A model generated the notes under the pieces. It ran no database searches. It had not been told where the DNA came from and worked only from the letters and a program-made list of their open reading frames with translations. From assembly GCA_002309635.1 (NCBI GenBank), contig DBXO01000042.1:27928-79119 (forward strand): a stretch of DNA of 51,192 nucleotides. Reading direction: 5' to 3'. Below, in pieces: positions 1 to 9,600 of the stretch. The position numbers were made by a program, and so were the translations under genes. Within the stretch, counting starts at the first letter, position 1. The number at the start of each line of letters is the position of its first letter. This DNA comes from Ruminococcus flavefaciens. GTDB taxonomy: Bacteria > Bacillota > Clostridia > Oscillospirales > Ruminococcaceae.

Positions 1-354
1 GCCCGCCGTTACAGCGCATACAGAGCTGTAAACATCGGCTGACTCCTTTATAATCCCGCCTCCCGCCGCTTTTAACGCCGCAGAAAGCACAGTCATAACA
101 ATAACAGTTCCCAGCAGCGTAAGTACGCCTTTCCCTGAGATATCAGCCATTTTTACCGCCTTTTCCGCAAGCCCGCCGAAAGTGACGTCCCCTACCTCCT
201 CAGTGTCCAGCTCAACATCAAATTCTCCAAGTACATCGTCGATCTGACTGTAAAACTCTGTCCCGGAGCCGTTATTCTCCGCATACGCCCCCAACGGCAT
301 ACAAAAAACCGAAAGAACGACCATGACAAATACTATTCCTGCTGTCCTTTTCAT
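1..354 (-). CDS. spoIIIAE: Stage III sporulation protein AE, N-terminal part (cut by window edge)
   Basis: Open frame from an ATG at 354 running off the window start, 118 codons visible. It begins with a hydrophobic signal-like segment (MKRTAGIVFVMVVLSVF), then an acidic stretch, then the start of a membrane-rich region. Position directly downstream of spoIIIAD and order AA-AB-AC-AD-AE identify it as SpoIIIAE, a multispanning component of the channel (SpoIIIA-SpoIIQ) linking mother cell and forespore. The C-terminal part lies outside the window. It is the fifth gene of the operon read from about 2360; only 8 bases separate it from spoIIIAD, so it is co-transcribed. Confidence 0.85.
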   Translation of the reverse strand, partial: MKRTAGIVFVMVVLSVFCMPLGAYAENNGSGTEFYSQIDDVLGEFDVELDTEEVGDVTFGGLAEKAVKMADISGKGVLTLLGTVIVMTVLSAALKAAGGGIIKESADVYSSVCAVTAG

Positions 355-362
355 TTTCACAC

Positions 363-752
363 CTATACGAGCTTGTCTATCATTTCGATAAATCCTCTTA
401 CTATGGGCATACCTGTTGCAATAAGCGCTCCCCGCCCCCAAAGCTCAGCTGCCGCGCCCATTGCGGATTCGCCGCTGTCCCTGCACAGTTCTGAGCTGAT
501 TCCTGTAATGAAGCATACCGCAAGCGCCTTGAAAACTGCTGATATGTAACTTTCGGGCATTCCCGCCGACAGAAAAAGCTCCCTTATCTCGGATACGGGT
601 TGCTCAAGCATTATAACAACGCCAATCAGCACAGAGGCACACACAGCTATTGATACTGTCAGGGAATGCTCGGAGCAATACTGCCTGAGAAGCAGGGAAA
701 GCAGTGCTCCGCCCACACAGAAAACTCCCACTGTAAAGCAGTTGCCTACCAT
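363..752 (-). CDS. spoIIIAD: Stage III sporulation protein AD
   Basis: 129 aa, the usual SpoIIIAD length, with four hydrophobic segments (about residues 5-22, 30-48, 68-88 and 105-125). SpoIIIAD is a small polytopic membrane protein of the SpoIIIA complex, needed for late SigG activity in the forespore. The start overlaps the end of spoIIIAC by 7 bases, indicating translational coupling. Identification rests on size, hydrophobicity profile and operon position. Confidence 0.88.
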   Translation of the reverse strand: MVGNCFTVGVFCVGGALLSLLLRQYCSEHSLTVSIAVCASVLIGVVIMLEQPVSEIRELFLSAGMPESYISAVFKALAVCFITGISSELCRDSGESAMGAAAELWGRGALIATGMPIVRGFIEMIDKLV

Positions 753-943
753 AGCCCGAAAACCGTTTTTACCCTGTCGAACAGGTCGCCTATCTCGTCA
801 ACTATTATGATAAGCACGACTATAAGCCCCGCAAGAGTAGTCATCATTGCCTGTTCTTCACGCTCAGCCCGCTTAAGGACAAGGTTCAGTACCGCAACGA
901 TTATGCCTGTTCCGGCTATTTTAAAGATCAGATCAATATTCAT
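746..943 (-). CDS. spoIIIAC: Stage III sporulation protein AC
   Basis: 65 aa, matching the usual very short SpoIIIAC. It has two transmembrane helices separated by a basic/acidic loop (LVLKRAEREEQ around residues 20-32), with an N-terminal MNIDLIFKIAG segment typical of the family. It is a membrane component of the SpoIIIA mother-cell complex. It sits between spoIIIAB and spoIIIAD in the conserved order. Confidence 0.92.
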   Translation of the reverse strand: MNIDLIFKIAGTGIIVAVLNLVLKRAEREEQAMMTTLAGLIVVLIIIVDEIGDLFDRVKTVFGLW

Positions 944-952
944 TGTTTATCC

Positions 953-1453
953 TCATATTACGATTATTCCCAGCGTTATACCAGCAAGCAGGCCAAGACT
1001 TCTGTACAGCCGTCCCTTTGAAGCATATTCCGAGCTGCGTCTGCTGTACAGTTCACCGGCAGCCTCACCGTAAGCGGCTATCGCCCTGAGCTGTCCCTCC
1101 GTATCGCAAGTACCGAGAGTATTTCCGAAATCAATGAGCAGCTGCTGCTCGTCCTCTGCAAGCTCAGTACACTTGGTCACAGCATTTTTCCACTCAACAT
1201 GGAAATCCGAACCGGGAGCATAGCTTCCGGAAAGGCTGTCCAGAAAAGGAAGTCTGTTCATCTCGCTTCTAAGCCGTGTCATCATGCAGTAAACATCAGC
1301 GCCGCTGCTGCGTATCAAGTTCTCGCATATCCTCAGCATTTTTTCTATCTCAAGGCATATGTCCCTTCGTTTTTTAAGCTTTTCGGAACCGTTAATGCCG
1401 CAAGATGCTCCGGCGAGAATAAGGAATATGACTGCAAAAGCCCTAATATACAT
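953..1453 (-). CDS. spoIIIAB: Stage III sporulation protein AB
   Basis: 166 aa with an N-terminal hydrophobic helix (residues 3-18), a long mostly helical middle and a C-terminal transmembrane helix (about 148-165). This matches SpoIIIAB, whose cytoplasmic helical domain is related to GspF of type II secretion. The start overlaps the end of spoIIIAA by 11 bases. The middle region (RRDICLEIEKMLRICENLI) is the characteristic conserved helix. Confidence 0.88.
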   Translation of the reverse strand: MYIRAFAVIFLILAGASCGINGSEKLKKRRDICLEIEKMLRICENLIRSSGADVYCMMTRLRSEMNRLPFLDSLSGSYAPGSDFHVEWKNAVTKCTELAEDEQQLLIDFGNTLGTCDTEGQLRAIAAYGEAAGELYSRRSSEYASKGRLYRSLGLLAGITLGIIVI

Positions 1454-2360
1454 TGCTGTACCTCTTTATTTCCCTGATTTTTGAGGGAGCAGACTGTCCC
1501 TGCAGAAAAACTATGCGGTCTATCATTCCGCTGTCCATGAGAAATGCTGTATCCTCACGCTTTCTCAGCTCTGAGATACTGCTTCCATGGGCTGTCACAA
1601 CAAATTTTACTCCGCAGCCAATGCCGTCAAGAACAGCCTTCGCGTCCTCCATTGAGGATATCTCGTCACAGAATATCACCTCCGGGGAAAGCGTTCTCAC
1701 AGCCGATATTATGCCGCAGGAACGCTTCATGTTGACGATAACGTCAGTCATTGCGCCGACATCGTTCTGCGGTTCGCCGCTCAAAGTACAGGACACCTCG
1801 TTGCGCTCGTCTATAAGCACAGCCTTCCGGCAGTCACCAGTAAGTCTGCACAGCTCACGCAGCACCGTCGTCTTGCCAGAGTTGACTCCTCCGCAAATGA
1901 TGATATTGCTATCGAAGGTATCCTCGAAAAGCTTATCTGCGCACCCCTGCACACAGCGGGGAATGCGGAAATTGAGAGACACGAACTCATGGAGCATGGG
2001 CACATCTGCCGATGTGTAAACACCCGATATCCCAACTCTAACGCCGTTTTCAATAACAAAATAGCCTTCACTGAGCTGTTTTCCGCAGCTGTGAACTGAA
2101 AAACGGCACAGTCTCTCAATTATATCCCTTACAGCCGCAGTACCAACAATATACGTATCATCACTGTAACGTAAAGAGAGCCCTCCGGTTTTCAGGAGGA
2201 ATCTTATCCTGTCTGGATAGACAAGATAAACAGGTCCCCCCGCTCTCATTCTCACTTCCGTAAGTCCGTGCAATTCACTTTCACTCACCGCCGACATAAG
2301 TCCGCGCATCTTCTCAGGCAGATACCCGAGTATAGATCTGAAGCTTGTACTGTCATTCAT
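1443..2360 (-). CDS. spoIIIAA: Stage III sporulation protein AA, secretion-type ATPase
   Basis: About 305 aa. Contains a Walker A loop GGVNSGKTT with Lys near residue 163, a Walker B-like VIFCDEIS, and the GVRVGISG motif upstream, as in SpoIIIAA, the PilB/GspE-like cytoplasmic ATPase that powers the SpoIIIA-SpoIIQ channel during engulfment. Two ATGs are possible, at 2366 and 2360; I prefer 2360 (MNDSTSF) because the AAAGGAG box then has a normal 9-base gap rather than 3. First gene of the sporulation operon; a SigE-like promoter motif lies just upstream. Confidence 0.92.
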   Translation of the reverse strand: MNDSTSFRSILGYLPEKMRGLMSAVSESELHGLTEVRMRAGGPVYLVYPDRIRFLLKTGGLSLRYSDDTYIVGTAAVRDIIERLCRFSVHSCGKQLSEGYFVIENGVRVGISGVYTSADVPMLHEFVSLNFRIPRCVQGCADKLFEDTFDSNIIICGGVNSGKTTVLRELCRLTGDCRKAVLIDERNEVSCTLSGEPQNDVGAMTDVIVNMKRSCGIISAVRTLSPEVIFCDEISSMEDAKAVLDGIGCGVKFVVTAHGSSISELRKREDTAFLMDSGMIDRIVFLQGQSAPSKIREIKRYSNVY

Positions 2361-2381
2361 TTTCATCAGCTCCTTTACTTA

Positions 2382-2409
2382 ATATTATGTCCGAAGGGAG
2401 AGCAATAGA
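2382..2409 (-). promoter_or_regulatory. Possible SigE-type promoter of the spoIIIA operon
   Basis: On the minus strand TCTATT (2404-2409) is followed after 14 bases by CATAATAT (2382-2389), about 20 bases before the start of spoIIIAA. This resembles the mother-cell SigE consensus as I recall it (-35 ATATT-like, -10 CATACAnT). The match is partial; the role is inferred from family knowledge that spoIIIA is SigE-dependent. Confidence 0.4.
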
Positions 2410-2410
2410 A

Positions 2411-2434
2411 CAAAAAAAGGACGCCGAAGCGCCC
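2411..2434 (-). terminator. Second terminator after the ABC operon
   Basis: Read on the minus strand: GGGCGC-TTCG-GCGTCC followed by seven T. A UUCG tetraloop closes a 6-bp stem with one G-U pair. It backs up the hairpin at 2437-2468, downstream of the permease gene ending at 2473, and insulates spoIIIAA. Confidence 0.75.
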
Positions 2435-2436
2435 AT

Positions 2437-2468
2437 AAAAAAACAGCACATAAAATGTGCTGTTTTTT
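2437..2468. terminator. Bidirectional terminator after the ABC permease operon
   Basis: Inverted repeat ACAGCACAT-AAA-ATGTGCTGT flanked by A and T runs, so it ends with a T run on both strands. It lies 5 bases downstream of the minus-strand permease gene ending at 2473. Confidence 0.85.
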
Positions 2469-2472
2469 GAAC

Positions 2473-3372
2473 TCATTCCTTTACACCGCCAAGTGCAACA
2501 CCGGCAATGATAAATCTCGAAAGAGCTACGTATGCAATTATGATCGGTATGATCGAAAGTGCAATTGCAAGATAGATAGTTCCGTAATCACTGAACTTAT
2601 CAGACGACTGAAGCGAAGCTACCATCATAGGAAGTGTCTTCTTTGTAAGCGGTACGTTGATAAGGATCATGTTAGGATTATAGAAGTTGTTCCAGCTTGC
2701 GATGAAAGCGAATATAGCCTGAACAGCTATAGCAGGCTTCATCATAGGTATTGCAATAGATAAGAAAGTCCTGAACTCGCCGCATCCGTCAATACGCGCT
2801 GCCTCTACGATATCCAGTGGGAATGATGACTTCATGTATGACCTCATGAAGTATACTACCGCAGGAGCTGCAACGGAGGGGATTATCAATGGCCAGTATG
2901 TATTTGTAAGCTTAAGATCAGCCATGAAAGCAACAAATCCGGCCGAGGTAACCTGCATAGGCACCATCATAACAAGGAGGATAACAGTATATGATATCTC
3001 CTTGAGTTTGAAATCGTAAACATGGATTCCGTAAGCAGTAAGCGCTGAAAAGAATACTGTAAGGAATGTAGAGCAGCATGTGATGAACAAACTGTTCTTG
3101 TAACCATGGAATACGTTGAACGCAAACTTGAACACAGGCTCATTGAGTACCTTATGGAAGTTTGACTTCAAATATGTACTCGGTACAAAGCTCAGACCAG
3201 TTGAAATAGCCTGATGCGAACGTGTCGCATTGATAACGAGTATATAAATAGGAAGAAGACAGATTATGGTAAGTATAACGAACCATAAGAACAGTATTCC
3301 CGATTTAAGCTTTATTTTTAATGTATAATTGTCCTTGGCTTTGCCGTAGACAGCTTTCATGTTATTGCTCAT
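2473..3372 (-). CDS. Carbohydrate ABC transporter permease (MalG/UgpE type)
   Basis: 299 aa with six predicted transmembrane helices. The conserved permease EAA loop appears as EAARIDGCGEFRTFLSIAIPMMKPA (about residues 185-210), which contacts the ATPase. It is the second inner-membrane subunit of a CUT1-type sugar importer. Its ATG overlaps the stop of the upstream permease by 4 bases (ATGA), so the two are translationally coupled. No ATP-binding subunit is encoded nearby, so a shared MsmX-like ATPase from another locus is likely. The substrate cannot be read from sequence; nearby plant-wall enzymes suggest an oligosaccharide. Confidence 0.92.
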   Translation of the reverse strand: MSNNMKAVYGKAKDNYTLKIKLKSGILFLWFVILTIICLLPIYILVINATRSHQAISTGLSFVPSTYLKSNFHKVLNEPVFKFAFNVFHGYKNSLFITCCSTFLTVFFSALTAYGIHVYDFKLKEISYTVILLVMMVPMQVTSAGFVAFMADLKLTNTYWPLIIPSVAAPAVVYFMRSYMKSSFPLDIVEAARIDGCGEFRTFLSIAIPMMKPAIAVQAIFAFIASWNNFYNPNMILINVPLTKKTLPMMVASLQSSDKFSDYGTIYLAIALSIIPIIIAYVALSRFIIAGVALGGVKE

Positions 3373-4442
3373 AATCTGATACCTCCAAACTGTCTGCTTT
3401 CCTGCTTAGCTTCCCTGGCAGCCTTTTTGCGCTGCTTTCTCTTAGCGATCTCGTCCTTGTCACGAGTCATGTAGAACGCGATAAGACCAAGCGTGAGAGT
3501 AATAAAGAACAGGATTACCGAAGCCGCACCTGCATAACCCATCTTATTCTGGTCAGCCTGTGCATGGAAGTACTGGAATATCATGACGGCAACCGTCTTG
3601 ACATAATCACTTACACTACGTGTCTTATTGTAGAGGAACGGGATATCGAACATCTGAAGACCGCCGATCATGGAAGTGATAAGTGTATAAGCCATAATTG
3701 GAGTCAGCAGAGGCAGAGTGATCTTTCTGAACACCTGACCCGAGCTTGCACCGTCGATGCTTGCAGCCTCGAACAGTGAAGGGTTGATACCCTGAATACC
3801 TGACATAAGCATGATCATGGTATTACCGAACCACATCCATGTCTGGATAAACATGATTACTATACGCGGTTCCCAATGACTGTGTTCAATACTTCCTTCA
3901 ACAAGCTTTACGGTATCATATAGTCCCTGACCGACAACGTCCTTCGAAACTATACCCATCTTGTGTAAGAGTAAGTTAATAGCACCCGGGTTTGTCTGAG
4001 ACTCACCGCAGAGCTGGAGGAACAGAACTGCAACAGATGCAGCAGTAATGATATTCGGAAGATACATTACTACCTTGAAGAAGCCCTTTCCCGGTATCTT
4101 CAGCTGAGCCTCCGTGAACCATACAGCCAGTGATAGCGAAAGTGCAAGCTGTGGAATAAAGTTGCCTATCCACAGGATAAAAGTGTTGCCGAGAGATCTG
4201 AAGAAGTTCTCGTGTATAACACGAACTGTACGACCTTCGCCGCCAAAGAGGATATCCTTGTAGTTCTGCAGTCCGACCCATTCAGCAACATTTTTGCCGT
4301 TTCCGTGGAAGCTTACTAAAAAGGTATTTATCAGCGGCCATAACTGGAAAAAGAAATAAACAAGAAAAAACGGTAAAATAAAGTAATAGCCATACTTAGC
4401 GTAGCTTACAGACTTTATTCGTCTATGCGCGTTAGATGACAT
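3369..4442 (-). CDS. Carbohydrate ABC transporter permease (MalF/UgpA type)
   Basis: 357 aa from the ATG at 4442, preceded by GAGAGGG at a good distance; a GTG at 4451 is too close to that box. First hydrophobic helix near residues 18-40, further helices up to about residue 325, and the EAA loop FEAASIDGASSGQVFRKITLPLLTP near residues 225-250. It forms the membrane channel with the downstream permease. The C-terminal tail is very basic (RKQRKKAAREAKQ). It lies about 100 bases downstream of the binding-protein gene, from which it is separated by a strong stem-loop. Confidence 0.9.
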   Translation of the reverse strand: MSSNAHRRIKSVSYAKYGYYFILPFFLVYFFFQLWPLINTFLVSFHGNGKNVAEWVGLQNYKDILFGGEGRTVRVIHENFFRSLGNTFILWIGNFIPQLALSLSLAVWFTEAQLKIPGKGFFKVVMYLPNIITAASVAVLFLQLCGESQTNPGAINLLLHKMGIVSKDVVGQGLYDTVKLVEGSIEHSHWEPRIVIMFIQTWMWFGNTMIMLMSGIQGINPSLFEAASIDGASSGQVFRKITLPLLTPIMAYTLITSMIGGLQMFDIPFLYNKTRSVSDYVKTVAVMIFQYFHAQADQNKMGYAGAASVILFFITLTLGLIAFYMTRDKDEIAKRKQRKKAAREAKQESRQFGGIRL

Positions 4443-4479
4443 AAAACACACCCTCTCGAATTAGTATAAACAAATATAG

Positions 4480-4509
4480 ACCTACGGAATACATAAGTAT
4501 TCCGTAGGT
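4480..4509 (-). repeat. Intercistronic stem-loop between binding-protein and permease genes
   Basis: Perfect 13-bp inverted repeat ACCTACGGAATAC-TTAT-GTATTCCGTAGGT on the minus strand, without a following T run. In sugar ABC operons such a hairpin usually stabilises the upstream message and lowers permease expression relative to the binding protein; that role is inferred. Confidence 0.75.
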
Positions 4510-4544
4510 ATATTTATTATGTTACTCTGTAAATTAATCAAAAA

Positions 4545-5990
4545 TTAGTCTACAACGAGATCGGGTACTGCCTCAGCAGCCTTGTCGAGGAACTTGTCAA
4601 CTGTCTCATCCCAAGATGCACCAGCCTCACAGTACTGCTCCTTAACAACAGTCTGGAATGCACTCTTGAGTGCTGAATCATAAGGTGTGATAAGATCCTT
4701 GAAGTTGATCTGCTTAGCATTGTCAGCAAGAGCCTTGAAGTAGTTCTGGTTGTCAACGAACTGTCCGCTGATATCCTCATTGAATACAGTATCGCTTGCG
4801 ATAAGCTCGTCCATAACCTTGGAGTTGTTTACATACTCAGGCTTCTTAACAGCGTAATCCTTCATAGCTGCCTCGTCAGATGTAGCTGAGAGGATGAGAG
4901 CCTTTGCCTCGTCCTTGTTGTCTGAATCGGGGTTAACAACCATCCAGGTACCGCCCCAGTAGAACGGAACAGGACCCTGACAAACGTTCCACTTACCATA
5001 CTGAGCACCGCCTACGCCGCCAACAGCGTCCATGAAGAAGTTACCGAAGCCCCATGTAGAAACGAAGTAACCCATGCATGCGCCTGAAACGCCTGCAGCC
5101 TTCCACTCGTCTGTCCACTGGTTGTTCTTTGTAACACCGCCGCAGTCCCAAAGAGCCTTGGCTGTCTTAGCGTAATCCTCGCATGATGCGTCTACCTCAA
5201 CCTTGTTATCCTTTACCCAAGGAGTTTTACGTCCGCAAGCATATGCCTGCCAGAGACCACCAAGTGTATCAGCAAGAGCAACACCCTTGTTTGACTGCTC
5301 AGCAATTGTCTCTGCAGCAGCAACGAACTTATCCCAGCTGCCGATCTTTTCCTGCATCTCCTCAGGTGACTTAACGCCGAGGTACTGCTCAGCAAGGTCA
5401 GCTCTGTAAGCGAATCCGCCTGCAGCAGCCTGCCATGAGATACCTACACGCTTGCCAGCGTTCTTACCAGCTGTAGCCTTACCGATATCGTCTGTGTAGC
5501 TGTAGATGTTTGCGAAAGCATCGTCGCTGATTCCGAGATCCTCGAGAGCCATTGTTCTTGTATCATCGTTGATGTACTTGAGTGCCCAGTCAGCCTCACA
5601 GAAATAAAGATCGATATCCTCACCGTTGTTGAACATCTGATCGTACTTCTCAGCAGCATCGCCGCCGCCGCAGTTCATGTCGATGAAGTGAACACCGTCA
5701 ACCTTGTCATCAGCGAGGTCGCCAACGATTGTATCGAAGCTGAGACCCTTCCACTGAGCGATAAGGTAAGGAGCGTCATCGTGGTTCCAAGCAGCAACTG
5801 TGAAGACATTCTTATTGTCTTCCTTCTTGTCGTCTTCCTTCTTGTCACCGCCGTCATCTACCTTAGCAGCAGTTGTTGTCTGTGTGTCTTTGCCGTCTGA
5901 GCCCTCGTCATCCTTACCACAGCTGGCAAGTGATGTAGCAGCCATTGCGAGTGTAGCTACTAAAGCTAAAGTTCTCTTAAGTGTGTTCAT
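4545..5990 (-). CDS. Extracellular sugar-binding lipoprotein of ABC importer
   Basis: 481 aa. N-terminal lipoprotein signal with lipobox LASC (Cys24), then a low-complexity Asp/Lys/Thr linker (about residues 25-60), then a family-1 solute-binding domain. Trp-rich patches (ISWQAAAGG, GGTWMVVNPDSDNKDEAKAL) fit sugar stacking. It is tethered to the outer membrane face and feeds the two permeases encoded downstream. The start has a strong AAGGAGG box. A consensus promoter at 6375-6403 and a long leader precede it. The glycan is unknown; codon usage is strongly biased (for example GCA, GTA, AAG), as expected for an abundant protein. Confidence 0.9.
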   Translation of the reverse strand: MNTLKRTLALVATLAMAATSLASCGKDDEGSDGKDTQTTTAAKVDDGGDKKEDDKKEDNKNVFTVAAWNHDDAPYLIAQWKGLSFDTIVGDLADDKVDGVHFIDMNCGGGDAAEKYDQMFNNGEDIDLYFCEADWALKYINDDTRTMALEDLGISDDAFANIYSYTDDIGKATAGKNAGKRVGISWQAAAGGFAYRADLAEQYLGVKSPEEMQEKIGSWDKFVAAAETIAEQSNKGVALADTLGGLWQAYACGRKTPWVKDNKVEVDASCEDYAKTAKALWDCGGVTKNNQWTDEWKAAGVSGACMGYFVSTWGFGNFFMDAVGGVGGAQYGKWNVCQGPVPFYWGGTWMVVNPDSDNKDEAKALILSATSDEAAMKDYAVKKPEYVNNSKVMDELIASDTVFNEDISGQFVDNQNYFKALADNAKQINFKDLITPYDSALKSAFQTVVKEQYCEAGASWDETVDKFLDKAAEAVPDLVVD

Positions 5991-6368
5991 TAGATTTTCC
6001 TCCTTAAATATCTATATTATACTTTTTCTGTATAATATTTGCGTTAATAATCCTATGCGGTATCATCGCGGTAACTATCTGTCCGATGATTGTCCTCACC
6101 GCTGACGAACTGCAACCGTTATGCATACCCCCTGCTTCTGTTCCCTGAAGCTTTTACCCGAGACTATTGTCTCATTTATATATTTTCTGCAAAGCCATCT
6201 ACCCGGACGATCAGACATTCGCGGCGGCTGAATGAGATGTGTACTCTCTCACTATAAAAACTGCCGTTGGCGCTGAGCATTTCCGGGGCACAGTCTGCTG
6301 CTCATTCATACATGACAGTTTGTCATTTACGCATGTCAGAAACCGACTGTGCAACAATTGCTCTTGCA
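5991..6368 (-). promoter_or_regulatory. Long structured 5' leader of the ABC operon (unassigned RNA)
   Basis: About 378 nt lie between the predicted transcription start and the binding-protein ATG. On the minus strand it can form a long-range stem GCACAGTC/GACTGTGC enclosing ATGACA-AAC-TGTCAT, then CATCT[CATTC...GAATG]...AGATG, GAGAC-AATA-GTCTC, and GCTTC...GAAGC. Near the end a GCGGT can pair with either of two ACCGC copies. Just before the ribosome site, ATATTATAC-N7-GTATAATAT is a perfect inverted repeat (6014-6038). I do not recognise a known riboswitch class. Confidence 0.45.
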
Positions 6369-6374
6369 GTTACA

Positions 6375-6403
6375 AATATACCGTATTTTGCGGTCAAAGT
6401 CAA
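6375..6403 (-). promoter_or_regulatory. SigA-type promoter of the ABC operon
   Basis: TTGACT (6398-6403), 17-base spacer, TATATT (6375-6380) on the minus strand. Predicted start near 6368. The spacer contains CCGCAAAATACGG, an interrupted palindrome (CCG...CGG) that could bind a repressor. Confidence 0.8.
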
Positions 6404-6637
6404 TCCTTTGTATCATTTCTTAATCATCTTTAAACACGTTGTACATTTTCAACACTGCATTTTTGTAAACTCTCACATAAATACAGGCTGTAATATCAAA
6501 AAGTTACAAATTGGTAAAAGCATTTTCAACACTAATTACACAAATTACTGCTCATTCTTTTAGAGCAATTGCCTAACAGATACAAAACAATGTACTTCAG
6601 GCAGTAAGTTTTTGACAATAAAAACGAACGGATGTTT
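6404..6637. other. AT-rich gap upstream of the ABC promoter
   Basis: No gene recognised. It lies between the promoter at 6375-6403 and the end of the dockerin peptidase gene. It is AT-rich; I see no clear hairpin with a T run ending the peptidase message. Confidence 0.5.
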
Positions 6638-9600
6638 TTATTCACTTTCCTTTGCGACAGAGCGCTTTGCATAAAGGGCAAGTATTGCCGAAGCGTCTAC
6701 AGCGTCGATGATTCCGTTTTCGTCCACATCAGCTATATGCTGTCTCTCCGCCCTGACAGTACCGTCTTTTCCCGCTGAAACAGACGCATAGTGCCGCAGT
6801 ACCGCCGAAGCGTCCACAGCGTCCACCAGGCCGTCAAAGTTCACATCGCCAAACTCACAATTAATAGATGGCAGGTAAAGTGACTGTGTAGCAAACGTGG
6901 TATCAGTTGCGGGATATCTCACATAACAGCTCCGCTGCCTGTCGATGGTTCGCACCGAGCGGTATTCCATGCCAATAAGCTTTTTTACCTGATCCGCTTC
7001 AAGGCCGAACCGCTTTTCCATAAGACCGAGATAGCTTTCTATGCTGTAGCCGTGAGCCAACGCATGGGTCTCCAGCACCATCTGCGGAATGTAGCCTTCA
7101 TATGTCACCTCGCAGCTTCCGTATCCGCAGTACGAATACATACCATCGCTGTCCCTGACAAAATCAGAAGCCGACGGTTTTATCGGCGGTGCTAACGGAA
7201 CTGCTACCTTTCGCGGCAGGCTCTCAAATTTGCCGTTGCCGCCTCTCACAACAATAGTAATGACCTCTCCTGGTATTACGCTGAGATAGCACAGTCCTGC
7301 TGTATCAGGGTCTATCTCCTCGCCTGCTATAATCCTGCCCCCGGCGCTGACGATATCCATTAACGAGCCGTTCTGGGTAATTATCTCAGCTCTTTCGGCA
7401 GCCTCCATATCAAAGGGACCTATCACCTCATACCTGAAGTTTATAGCTGCTTTTGAAATATCATATCTCTCAGGCACCTGGACTGTTATTTCCCTGCCGT
7501 TTTTTACTACCGTAAGCTCCTGCCCCGCATAGTCGATGACCTTATCTCCGGTAACAAGAACAGTACTGTCCGGAGCCGTTATCCTGTCGGCGATAGATGT
7601 GCTTATGGTGCCCGCTTGCTCGTCAAAGCCGATTATAGCCCTGTTAACATGCAGAGTCACTATATTGTCGAGGACATTTTCCCCCGACAGATTCATTACT
7701 ATGTCCGTAACACCGAACGGGAGAGGAACATTTTCCACCCAGTCTCCGCCCTTGTATGCTATTTTGTCTATCTCAGCATCATATATTGTACCGAGACAAA
7801 GCGATATACTTTCAGTACCTATCGACACATCGATACTGAACTCCTTCTCTGATATCCTTTCCGCATAGCGGAGAGTTCCTGCACTTCTGTATGCCGCAGG
7901 TATATATCCCAGCCAGTTCAGCTCCGCTGTTTTGGGCCTGAACGTACGGTGTGTGCTTTTATTCCCATCCAAGGAGACATTTATGGTGACCTCCTCGGTT
8001 ATAGCTATGGGGCTCTCGTATTTCTTTAATTCCTTTCCGTCGCAGTCCCAGAATATATCATCCGGACCGGCGCTGTAAAGTTCCACCTTTTCATCGAGTG
8101 GAACTGCTCCCCCTCGGTGGGAAAACCTGACCTTTTCCACAGGGTCTGCATAGACCTTAAGTGTAAGGTTTCCGAGGCGTATTTTCATATCGCCCTTTGC
8201 AAAAGTCTCCTTGTAGTACTCCTCACTGTCGGCAGCCTTTTCAAGCAGCGCAGTATCAGTTTCCTCAAGTCCGTAGTAAAGATCCTCAATAAAAGACTCA
8301 AGAAGCCCCTGTTTCTCCTCATCGCTCAGGGTAACGTCTTCATCGGTAACGTCCTTCCAAAGCTTTCCGTCGGTGCTGTAGAAACTTTGATTCTTTCCTG
8401 TGTATTCCTTAATTTTTGAATCCCTTGTGTAAGAGCTGAGGTCATGGTGCTTGTCTGCGCTCTCCTCGATATAGAGACTGCTCTCCAGCGGTATGACAAA
8501 GGGAGAATCCTCGCAGTAAAGCTTCATGACTACTGCAAATCTCTCGTTCTTTTTCAGAATTACGGGATCGTCAAGATCAAGGGTGAAAAAACCTGTATAG
8601 TCACATCTGCCCTTTGTAGTCCCCGAAGCCTTTCCCGAAGAGGGATCGCTCCCGTCTGTCAGCCCGGTATAGACCGTTATCTCGTAATCCGTACCCGCAT
8701 TGTACATATAAGTGCCCACAGCGCTTATCTGCTGATCGTCTGTAGCAGAAAAGATATCCGCCATGTATGACGGCCCTGTTTCCTCGGCAGTATCATACGC
8801 CGAAAGGGTCTGTATAGGTATAAAGCTGTCGTACTGATATATCTTTTCATGCTCGTCTGCGTCGTCGAGCTCGAAAACGGCAAAGTCCTCAAGAGTCCTG
8901 TCGTAATATGATATCCATATATATCCGTTGTCGCCGTCCGCGGTGCCCCAGCTGTTCTTGCAAAGCCATGCGCCGTCTCCGTCGGGAGAATTACGGAATT
9001 TTTCCGCAGGGAAAGAATCGTCCCAGCCAACCAGCGTGACCGCATGATTGGCAAAGCGGGGCTTGCGCCTTGAATTTGACGTGCTGTATTCGCTGTTCCA
9101 GTTCTTTGTCTTATCGGACATATAAGAAACGTCTACCGCATTTCCGCTGTAGATGAAGCTCTTTACCATGGCGTTTATCTCGTCAAAATTCTCTCTGTCC
9201 CTGTCATAATCAAAGCTGTAAGCATTGCGCATATGATAGTCTGCCTGATGCTGCATAGCCTCAACATCGATAAGGTTATCAAAAAAGCTCAATTCCTTAT
9301 AGGGCATTCTGCTTTCATTCACGGGACCTATCCACTGTGACCAGAGATTGGATACCATTCTTGAGGTACCACCCTCAGCCAAAACCTGCTCAACGTCAGT
9401 TGACGAGGATGAGAGCTGATCGTAGCCGTAATAGGTATAGTACGCGGTATGGAGCTCAGCAAGATCGATATAAGGCACTTCAGACAAAAGGCTCGATTCC
9501 GCGCTCGCAACCGCAGCATGAGCCCAGCAGCTTCCGAATGAGCCCTGAGACTTTACTGAGGTGGAACCGTATACCGTTCTCATATCAAAGCTCCCGGGAA

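Noticed and set aside
5991..6368. Known riboswitch (for example c-di-GMP or T-box) in the ABC leader
   Set aside because: I could not find the conserved cores of these classes; left as unassigned structure.
6239..6563. Plus-strand frames of 64 and 98 codons in the ABC leader
   Set aside because: No ribosome box or promoter on that strand, residue composition is not protein-like, and they lie opposite a better supported leader RNA.
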